Positions 1 through 4,991 of a stretch of DNA of 5,617 nucleotides are shown here, one piece after another (within the stretch, counting starts at the first letter, position 1; every line of letters starts with the position of its first letter). The notes beneath the pieces were generated by a model. It was given only the letters and a program-made list of their open reading frames with translations, was not told where the DNA came from and ran no database searches. A program made the translations under genes and the position numbers. This DNA comes from an uncultured Erysipelotrichaceae bacterium. Its GTDB lineage: Bacteria; Bacillota_I; Bacilli_A; RF39; UBA660. The stretch lies in the NCBI GenBank assembly GCA_902797415.1, contig CADBSQ010000161.1, positions 1-5,617 on the forward strand. The letters run 5' to 3'.

Positions 1-9
1 AAAAAATAG

Positions 10-36
10 AAGGTTGGATTTAGTCAACCTTTTTTG
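10..36 (+). terminator. Intrinsic terminator of an upstream gene outside the window
   Basis: AAGGTTG (10-16) pairs perfectly with CAACCTT (25-31) around an 8-nt loop, and the downstream arm runs into a T tract (30-35). This is the standard rho-independent form for transcription moving rightwards. The A run at 1-6 on the other side means it could also work weakly leftwards. The gene it ends lies before base 1. It sits directly upstream of the next gene's promoter, so the following gene is probably transcribed on its own. Confidence 0.85.
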
Positions 37-44
37 TTTAAGTA

Positions 45-73
45 TTGTTTTTTTTAAAAATTTATTGTATAAT
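45..73 (+). promoter_or_regulatory. Sigma-A-type promoter of the MazF-like repeat protein gene
   Basis: TTGTTT (45-50) is followed after exactly 17 nt by a perfect TATAAT (68-73). Transcription would start near base 80, giving a leader of about 33 nt. The leader carries a strong purine-rich ribosome site AGGGGGA (98-104), 8 nt before the ATG at 113. The promoter lies immediately after the upstream terminator, so the gene appears to be an independent unit. I see no clear operator in the leader. Confidence 0.75.
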
Positions 74-112
74 CTTCTACACAAAATACGAATTTTTAGG
101 GGGAATATAATT

Positions 113-1396
113 ATGTTTGCAAAAAGAATCATAGAATTTCTAAAAGGTATGTTTTCTAGCGTTGATATTGGCTTTTTAAAAGAAGGAGACTTGATTTTTA
201 TTAATAGATATGAAAACAGAAAAGAGAAAAAAAAGTTAAAAGGGCACGAAACTGGACCCGCAGTGATAGTTAAAAAAGATGATCAAAACATATATTACCT
301 ATCATGTAGCGGTCACGAAAAGAAAAAAGAGCTCCCAATTAACAGACCTCTTCTTTCTAAAAAAGATTATCCAAAATTATCAGAGAATACCTATGTTATT
401 CCTATTGAAATAAAAACTTTAAAACCAAAAATGTTTCTTAGATTAACAACCGAATTAACAAAAGAAGATATGAATCGTATTTATAGGGCACTATTGTTGC
501 AAAAAGAATATCATCCGGATTATTTACCATCAGATATGGATTTTGATTATCAATATTCAGTTGGTGATATAATTAGATATGATTTTTCTAGATATTATAT
601 TATGAATCAAGATGACAAGAATTATCATGTACTAAAAATATATAGCAACGTTGGCGCTGAGAATAAAAAAAAGCTTTTAATAAATTATAGATTATACTCT
701 ATTGACTATTCACAAGAACATACAATTCCTATAGGTAGTGATATAACGCTAATAGATCATGCTAGTGAAAACATGCAAGGACTAATTAAGTCCAACTATA
801 TTGATTTTCAAATACAAGAAAAACAACGAAAAAGGGAAGAAAAAGTTCAATTACACAGAGGTATGCTAATTGATATCCATAATGATTTTTATTACGTATA
901 CGGTCAAGAAAAAACTGATTTTCTTTCATATGTGGTATATCCTTATGTAGAAAATCAATCTGGTTATAAAATTTCTATTAATAATGAAACATATTTAACA
1001 TATTTTGCCAAGCATATAATTAGTAATGATGAAGCTAGTCAAGCTAGAATAATTAGTGTAGCTACAGAAGATGAAGCTACAGAAATAAAAAAGGAAAGAA
1101 GATATATCAAAAGACAATATAGAAATCTAGATGAAGGTGATGGTTCACAATTACATAGAGGTCTCCAACCTAGAGCAGTTATGACCGATGAATGTGGAAA
1201 AGAATATTTAGTAATATATAGAGGCCAAAATACAATTTATTTTGTTCCGCTTGACGATTTAACCATCAGCTATGAATATACAATAAATAATAACCAACCA
1301 TTTAACTACTTCTTTTCAAGGCTTATGTCCCAATCAGAGTTTAGAAAAATAGTTAATAATCATTCATATGGAGCACAGTCTAGAAGAAAATTCTAA
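113..1396 (+). CDS. Unrecognised multi-module protein with a MazF/PemK-like N-terminal domain
   Basis: Encodes 427 residues. The ATG at 113 has AGGGGGA 8 nt upstream; the in-frame ATG at 14 lies inside the preceding terminator and before the promoter, so it is rejected. Residues about 20-131 follow the layout of MazF/PemK endoribonucleases: EGDLIFI opening strand, GHETGPAVIV where those proteins have GxE..xRPALVI, then TYVIPIEIKTL and a closing LTKEDMNRIYRALLL helix. The arginine usual before Pro-Ala-Leu-Val is Gly48 here, so RNase activity is doubtful. Three more beta-rich modules seem to follow, starting near 146 (YSVGDIIRY), 244 (VQLHRGMLI) and 344 (SQLHRGLQP); QLHRG recurs exactly 100 residues apart. 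Highly charged linkers lie at 232-244 and 323-337. There is no signal peptide or clear membrane span, so it is probably cytoplasmic. No antitoxin-like small gene flanks it. The MazF relationship is read by eye; the function is unknown. Confidence 0.8.
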   Translation: MFAKRIIEFLKGMFSSVDIGFLKEGDLIFINRYENRKEKKKLKGHETGPAVIVKKDDQNIYYLSCSGHEKKKELPINRPLLSKKDYPKLSENTYVIPIEIKTLKPKMFLRLTTELTKEDMNRIYRALLLQKEYHPDYLPSDMDFDYQYSVGDIIRYDFSRYYIMNQDDKNYHVLKIYSNVGAENKKKLLINYRLYSIDYSQEHTIPIGSDITLIDHASENMQGLIKSNYIDFQIQEKQRKREEKVQLHRGMLIDIHNDFYYVYGQEKTDFLSYVVYPYVENQSGYKISINNETYLTYFAKHIISNDEASQARIISVATEDEATEIKKERRYIKRQYRNLDEGDGSQLHRGLQPRAVMTDECGKEYLVIYRGQNTIYFVPLDDLTISYEYTINNNQPFNYFFSRLMSQSEFRKIVNNHSYGAQSRRKF

Positions 1397-1404
1397 TCGA
1401 TATT

Positions 1405-1445
1405 TGTTGTTAAAGCTGAAGATTTATAGCTTTAACAACATTTTT
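1405..1445 (+). terminator. Intrinsic terminator of the MazF-like gene, embedded in the 3' end of folD
   Basis: A perfect 13-bp stem (1405-1417 with 1428-1440, arm TGTTGTTAAAGCT), a 10-nt loop and then TTTTT (1441-1445) form a strong rightward terminator 8 nt after the stop at 1394-1396. Most of it lies inside the convergent folD reading frame, whose stop is at 1410-1412, so the stem is made from folD's last codons. On the minus strand the hairpin is followed by AATATCGATT rather than a U run, so it should not terminate folD efficiently. Confidence 0.85.
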
Positions 1446-2252
1446 CATTAGATATGCAACTGTCATTGGTCCAACACCACCTGGTACCTTTGTTATATAA
1501 GAACACTTATTCTTTACTTTTTCAAAATCTACATCACCGCATAAAGTTCCATCTTTTAATCTATTAATTCCAACATCAATGACAACTGCACCATCTTTAA
1601 CCATGTCACTTGTTACAAATGCAGGCTTTCCAACAGCGGATATAAGTATATCTGCTGTTTTTGTATGTTCCTTTAAATCAACTGTTTTAGAGTGACAAAT
1701 TGTAATAGTTGCATCTCTGTTAAGCATACATAAACTAAGTGGCTTTGATACAATATTGCTTCTACCAATAATAACTACATTTTTACCTCTTATTTCAATA
1801 TTTTCTTCTTCCAAAAGTCTAACTATACCTAAGCTAGTACAAGAAGTTAAATTTTCTTTACCAATTAATAACTTACCATAATTGATAGGATTAAAACCAT
1901 CAACATCCTTTAAAGGATTAATTTTTTCAAATACATTATCTATATTAATATGTTTTGGTACAGGACTTTGAAGTAATATACCATGTACCAAATCATCTTT
2001 ATTAAGTTTATCTATTAAATTAATTAATTCTTCTTCACTAGTATTTTGATCTAAAAAATACTCTTGGCAATCAACTCCCACTTTTTGGCAAGCAATAGTT
2101 TTATTTTTAACATATACTTTTGAAGCAGTATCATTACCAACAAGTATAATTGCAAGGGTAGGAGTAATTTTTTTTAATTTAAATTTTTCTATATCAGTTT
2201 TAACTTCTTCTAATACTTTTTCACTAATTTTTTTACCGTCGATTATTTTCAT
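1410..2252 (-). CDS. folD: Bifunctional methylenetetrahydrofolate dehydrogenase/methenyltetrahydrofolate cyclohydrolase FolD
   Basis: Encodes 280 residues, close to the usual 280-290. The enzyme oxidises 5,10-methylene-THF with NADP+ and hydrolyses the product to 10-formyl-THF in the cytoplasm, supplying purine and formyl-Met synthesis. The catalytic SxxYxxxK is S44-Y47-K51; GILLQSPVP (Gln95) and the KDVDGF loop (Asp118) are present. The nucleotide-binding GRSNIVSKP starts at 163, and PGGVGPMT lies near the C-terminus. Two oddities: the usual PCTPxG reads SCTSLG (137-142), and the glycine of GRSxxVGxP is Ser169. The start at 2252 is chosen because GGTGA lies 7 nt upstream and MKIIDGK is the normal family N-terminus; an upstream in-frame ATG at 2300 would start inside the neighbour's terminator. 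It faces the MazF-like gene tail to tail with 13 nt between stops, and has its own promoter at 2271-2279. Confidence 0.97.
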   Translation of the reverse strand: MKIIDGKKISEKVLEEVKTDIEKFKLKKITPTLAIILVGNDTASKVYVKNKTIACQKVGVDCQEYFLDQNTSEEELINLIDKLNKDDLVHGILLQSPVPKHINIDNVFEKINPLKDVDGFNPINYGKLLIGKENLTSCTSLGIVRLLEEENIEIRGKNVVIIGRSNIVSKPLSLCMLNRDATITICHSKTVDLKEHTKTADILISAVGKPAFVTSDMVKDGAVVIDVGINRLKDGTLCGDVDFEKVKNKCSYITKVPGGVGPMTVAYLMKNVVKAINLQL

Positions 2253-2270
2253 ATTTTCATCACCAAGAGT

Positions 2271-2299
2271 ATTGTAACACAAAAATAAAAAAACTGACA
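2271..2299 (-). promoter_or_regulatory. Probable extended -10 promoter of folD
   Basis: On the minus strand TGTTACAAT (2279-2271) fits an extended -10 element, TGnTACAAT. The -35 region 17 nt upstream (2299-2294) reads TGTCAG, a poor match, so the TG extension presumably compensates. Transcription would start near 2264, which falls very close to the ribosome site GGTGA (2264-2260), so the true start or the element may be a few bases off. The -35 region is shared with one arm of the preceding LRR gene's terminator. Confidence 0.45.
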
Positions 2300-2314
2300 T
2301 CTAAATCAGTTTTT
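2287..2314 (-). terminator. Intrinsic terminator of the left LRR gene
   Basis: On the minus strand AAAAACTGA (2314-2306) pairs with TCAGTTTTT (2297-2289) around an 8-nt loop and runs into further T-rich sequence. The stop codon of the LRR gene (2315-2313) overlaps the first arm. The second arm overlaps the -35 region of folD, so termination of the LRR transcript and initiation of folD occupy the same bases. Confidence 0.8.
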
Positions 2315-3548
2315 AAAAGTTCTTAAACATGTCAGCTTTTTTAATTTTTATAAAAGATAATATTGAAACAAAACATATAAGTATTACACTAATTAAACCA
2401 ATCTCCTTAATTCCTGTTTTAGGATTAGGAGTTGTCTCAGATTTAGCTTCTGTAGCAGCACCAGCAGAATCATTTGTAAATTTTAATCTAAAGAATTCAC
2501 GAAACTCCTGTGTACCTGTAAATCCTCTAACTTCTGAATTAGTACCTTGAATAACCAAAATAGGTGATAATTCTTGATTAGCAGAACCAGTAAATGTAGT
2601 TTTAGTATAAAGATTATCATCACTTATTCTGTTTAAATACCACTTATAATCATTTGAATAATTAATTGTATTTGGAACATGCTCTAATAGTTTATCAGCA
2701 CTAATTGATGTTCCTGCTACCGTTACATTATCTGTTTTTACAGTAACTACTTTTTCAAGACTAGGATACAATGAAAAATCTATAGTCTTAATTTTATCAA
2801 TACTTGCAGTTATCTTTTTTAGTTTTGTTAAATTTTCAAAACTAGAATTCATTTCAAACTTACTATATGATGTGTCTATATCTTCCAAATTAGCAAAGTT
2901 TCCAAGATAAAACTCTTGAAGGTTTGGCATATTAGAAATATATAATTTCTTTAAGTTTGTTGAAGGTGTAATACTTAAATAAGCTAATGCTGAATTACTA
3001 ACATTCAAAGTCTCTAAGTTATTACCATCAATATCTAAATTTGCAAGTTTTCTAATACTAGCATTCAAATCCGTTAATTGGTTATTCTCAACTTTTAAAG
3101 TAAGCAAATTTTTATTTTCGCGTAAATCTAAAGTTGTTAAGTCATTATGATTTAAAGAAACATTTTGAATAGACTCTGGAAGCTTTACACTTGTTATTTG
3201 GTTGTAAGATGCTTCTAACCATCTAAGTTTTGTATTTGCTGATAGATCAACAGTCGTTATATCATTGCCACCAATATTTAATTCTGTAAGACCAGTTAAC
3301 TGATTTATTCCTTCCAAACTTTGAATTGCTCTCTCATTACATGTTAAATTTGTAATGCCGCTTAATCCTTGACTATATTCATCATCTTCAGTAATACACT
3401 GATACAAATTCTCATCTGTAATACCTTCTCCACCTGCAGAATAATTGATTCTTTCGGTTGTAAATTCGTTTCTATCCATTTTTTGTATGCTAATTGGTAG
3501 AGCTATTAAACCTACAAAAAGTGGAATAAATAATTTTCTTGTTTTCAT
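2313..3548 (-). CDS. Secreted leucine-rich-repeat surface protein with NPKTG sortase-type signal (left paralogue)
   Basis: Encodes 411 residues. The N-terminus is a signal peptide: positive MKTRK, then hydrophobic residues about 6-20. A short cap with two cysteines (C51, C70) leads into about nine leucine-rich repeats of 19-22 residues (about 75-275) of the bacterial LxxLxxxxNxLxxLxLxxN type, for example LTELNIGGNDITTVDLSAN. Residues about 275-360 are a non-repeat domain I do not recognise, followed by a Thr/Ala/Ser-rich linker. The C-terminus has NPKTG (375-379), a hydrophobic span (about 383-400) and a Lys-rich tail, the layout of a sortase substrate. It is therefore probably exported and wall-linked, perhaps for binding host or microbial partners as in internalin-like proteins; the ligand is unknown. 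AGGAAGG lies 7 nt before the ATG. It is a tandem paralogue of the gene at 3637-4857, roughly 60% identical by eye with very few gaps. Confidence 0.9.
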   Translation of the reverse strand: MKTRKLFIPLFVGLIALPISIQKMDRNEFTTERINYSAGGEGITDENLYQCITEDDEYSQGLSGITNLTCNERAIQSLEGINQLTGLTELNIGGNDITTVDLSANTKLRWLEASYNQITSVKLPESIQNVSLNHNDLTTLDLRENKNLLTLKVENNQLTDLNASIRKLANLDIDGNNLETLNVSNSALAYLSITPSTNLKKLYISNMPNLQEFYLGNFANLEDIDTSYSKFEMNSSFENLTKLKKITASIDKIKTIDFSLYPSLEKVVTVKTDNVTVAGTSISADKLLEHVPNTINYSNDYKWYLNRISDDNLYTKTTFTGSANQELSPILVIQGTNSEVRGFTGTQEFREFFRLKFTNDSAGAATEAKSETTPNPKTGIKEIGLISVILICFVSILSFIKIKKADMFKNF

Positions 3549-3555
3549 TTCATAT

Positions 3556-3602
3556 CCTTCCTATTATAAAATAAGTATATCATATACTTATTAGATTTGC
3601 AA
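3556..3602 (-). promoter_or_regulatory. Promoter and leader of the left LRR gene
   Basis: On the minus strand TTGCAA (3602-3597) is followed after 17 nt by TATACT (3579-3574), preceded by TGA to make an extended -10 (TGnTATACT). Start of transcription would fall near 3567. The leader then carries TTATAATAGGAAGG (3569-3556), identical over 14 nt to the leader of the right paralogue and containing the ribosome site 7 nt before the ATG. A perfect palindrome (3570-3592) covers the -10 and half the spacer. Confidence 0.7.
3570..3592. promoter_or_regulatory. 23-bp palindrome over the -10 region: candidate operator
   Basis: AATAAGTATAT (3570-3580) and ATATACTTATT (3582-3592) are perfect inverted repeats of 11 bp around a single central C. 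It overlaps the -10 hexamer (3574-3579) and part of the spacer of the left LRR promoter. It is not followed by a T run suited to a terminator. Its place and symmetry fit the binding site of a dimeric repressor; the regulator is not in the window. AT-rich DNA makes palindromes easier by chance, but 11 perfect pairs in a promoter is notable. Confidence 0.55.
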
Positions 3603-3611
3603 AAGATATTA

Positions 3612-3638
3612 TAAAAAAAAGACTAAACTGTCTTTTTT
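3612..3638 (-). terminator. Intrinsic terminator of the right LRR gene
   Basis: On the minus strand AAAAAAGAC (3638-3630) pairs with GTCTTTTTT (3623-3615) around a 6-nt loop; the T run continues to 3613. The stop codon (3639-3637) overlaps the start of the stem. Because it has A and T runs on both sides it could also act rightwards. It separates the two LRR genes into distinct transcripts. Confidence 0.8.
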
Positions 3639-4857
3639 ATGAATTCATATTGTTTTTCTTAGTCTTTATAAAAATAACTAGTAATGAAATACCTATTAAA
3701 ACTATACCAATTAATCCAATTTCTTTTATACCAATCTTATGCGAAGATGTCGTTTTAGTTTCATCTTTATTAGTATCATTTGTAAATTTTAATCTGTAGA
3801 ATGCACGATATTCTTGTGTTCCACTAAATCCTTTTATATCAGAGTTGTTACCTTTAATTACCAAAATAGGGTATAAATCTTGATCGGACTTTCCAGAAAA
3901 AGTATTCTTTGTATACAAATTAGATTCATCCATTCCATTTAAATACCATTCTACTCCATTTGTTTGATCAATTGTCTTAGGAACATACTCCAATAGTTTA
4001 TCTGTAGTAATTGATGTACCTTTTACAGATATAGTATCGGTTTTGGTGGTAACCACATTAGTTAGATTTGGATACAGAGAAAAGTCTATAGTTTTAATTT
4101 TATCAACGCTTGCAGAAATTCTTTGAAGTTTTGTTAGATTTTCAAAACTGGAACTCATTTCAAACTTACTAAAAGATGTGTCTATATCATCTAAATTCGT
4201 GAAATTTCCAAGATAAAGTGATTGAAGGTTCTCCATGCTAGATGCATATAGTTTTTTCAAATTAGTTGGTGGAACGACACTTATATAGGCTAGAGATGTT
4301 CCGCTTACTACTAAAGTTTCTAAATTGTTATTTTCTATCTCTAATCTAGAAAGAGATTTAATATTAGCAACATTTAAGCTAGTTAAGTTATTATTCTCTG
4401 CTTCAACACTAATTAAGTTTGTATTTTCATGTAAATCAAGAGTAGTTAACTTATTATGATTTAAAACTACAGATTGCATAGATTGAGGTAGTTTTATGCT
4501 TGTAAGTTGATTGTAAGAGGCTTCTAACCATCTAAGTTTAGTATTACCAGATAAATCAATAGATGTTAATTTATTATCTCCAACATTTAACTCAGTTAAA
4601 TTTGTAAGCTGGTTTATACCTTCTAACGTTTGAACACCCTTAGTATAACAAGATAGATTTGTAATACCACTTAACCCTTTACTATATTCGTCATCCTCAG
4701 TAATACACTTGTATAAATTAGCATCAACAATACCTTCAGATGCTGCCGAATAGTTAATTTTTTCAGTTGTAAATTCCTGTTTTTCTATTTTCTGCATACT
4801 AATTGGAATAACAACTAAACTTGCAAGAAAAGGGACTAGTATCTTTTTATTTTTCAT
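3637..4857 (-). CDS. Secreted leucine-rich-repeat protein with degenerate sorting signal (right paralogue)
   Basis: Encodes 406 residues in the same order as its neighbour: signal peptide (MKNKK then hydrophobic about 6-20), cap with C51 and C70 at identical positions, about nine LRRs (about 75-275, for example LTELNVGDNKLTSIDLSGN), an unrecognised domain (about 275-360), a short Lys/Thr/Asp linker, a hydrophobic span (about 379-397) and a KTKKNN tail. Where the paralogue has NPKTG this protein has SHKIG (372-376), losing both the Pro and Thr expected of sortase sites, while the following GIKEIGLI is unchanged. It is probably held by its membrane span rather than linked to the wall. The start is ATG 4857: AGGAAGG is 7 nt upstream, exactly as in the paralogue, whereas an in-frame GTG at 4863 is only 1 nt from it. 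No frameshift or internal stop is present, so it looks functional. Ligand and role are unknown. Confidence 0.9.
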   Translation of the reverse strand: MKNKKILVPFLASLVVIPISMQKIEKQEFTTEKINYSAASEGIVDANLYKCITEDDEYSKGLSGITNLSCYTKGVQTLEGINQLTNLTELNVGDNKLTSIDLSGNTKLRWLEASYNQLTSIKLPQSMQSVVLNHNKLTTLDLHENTNLISVEAENNNLTSLNVANIKSLSRLEIENNNLETLVVSGTSLAYISVVPPTNLKKLYASSMENLQSLYLGNFTNLDDIDTSFSKFEMSSSFENLTKLQRISASVDKIKTIDFSLYPNLTNVVTTKTDTISVKGTSITTDKLLEYVPKTIDQTNGVEWYLNGMDESNLYTKNTFSGKSDQDLYPILVIKGNNSDIKGFSGTQEYRAFYRLKFTNDTNKDETKTTSSHKIGIKEIGLIGIVLIGISLLVIFIKTKKNNMNS

Positions 4858-4864
4858 TTTCACA

Positions 4865-4910
4865 CCTTCCTATTATAACAATGTTATCATTGGTAAAGTT
4901 GATATGTCAA
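4865..4910 (-). promoter_or_regulatory. Promoter and leader of the right LRR gene
   Basis: On the minus strand a perfect TTGACA (4910-4905) is followed after 18 nt by TAACAT (4886-4881), with TGA before it as in an extended -10. Start of transcription would be near 4874. The leader has the same 14-nt block TTATAATAGGAAGG (4878-4865) as the left paralogue, including the ribosome site 7 nt from the ATG. It points away from the uvrB promoter; the two -35 elements are 29 nt apart. Confidence 0.7.
4879..4892. promoter_or_regulatory. Short inverted repeat over the -10 region of the right LRR promoter
   Basis: CAATG (4879-4883) and CATTG (4888-4892) are inverted repeats around TTAT and cover the -10 hexamer. 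The repeat begins directly after the 14-nt leader block, the same place as the palindrome of the left paralogue, but its sequence is different and the arms are only 5 bp. On its own this could be chance. Confidence 0.3.
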
Positions 4911-4939
4911 GATATTCTAAATCATAAATTATTATTTAA

Positions 4940-4968
4940 TTGAATGTAAGTACTAAATATGATACATT
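4940..4968 (+). promoter_or_regulatory. Probable promoter of uvrB
   Basis: TTGAAT (4940-4945) is followed after 17 nt by TACATT (4963-4968), preceded by TGA to give an extended -10 (TGnTACATT). Transcription would start near 4975, leaving a leader of about 17 nt with the ribosome site. I see no CGAAC-N4-GTTCG LexA/DinR box, the usual SOS operator of Firmicute uvrB, in this stretch. Confidence 0.55.
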
Positions 4969-4991
4969 ATATATGCAAAGGCGTGATTATT

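Noticed and set aside
14..112. Longer version of the first gene starting at ATG 14
   Set aside because: The extra 33 codons lie inside the upstream terminator and the promoter (45-73), with no ribosome site. ATG 113 has AGGGGGA 8 nt upstream.
113..1396. Toxin-antitoxin operon
   Set aside because: No small antitoxin-like gene lies on either side, the putative catalytic arginine is missing and the protein is far longer than a MazF toxin.
2253..2300. Longer folD starting at 2300
   Set aside because: The extension covers the LRR terminator and folD promoter. GGTGA and the family-typical MKIIDGK support 2252.
2329..2550. 73-codon open frame on the + strand
   Set aside because: Antisense shadow of the left LRR gene's 3' end, with no ribosome site or promoter of its own.
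3563..3568. TATAAT just upstream of the LRR ribosome sites (also 4872-4877) as the -10 element
   Set aside because: Transcription would begin inside the ribosome site, and the TTGACA at 4910-4905 would be 27 nt away. The extended -10 elements further upstream fit 17-18 nt spacing.
4858..4863. GTG start at 4863 for the right LRR gene
   Set aside because: It is 1 nt from AGGAAGG, too close. ATG 4857 has the same 7-nt spacing as the paralogue.
4911..4991. SOS (LexA/DinR) box upstream of uvrB, and the AATGTA/TACATT inverted repeat there
   Set aside because: No CGAAC-N4-GTTCG-like site is present. The 6-bp arms with 14-nt spacing simply overlap the promoter elements and are likely chance in AT-rich DNA.
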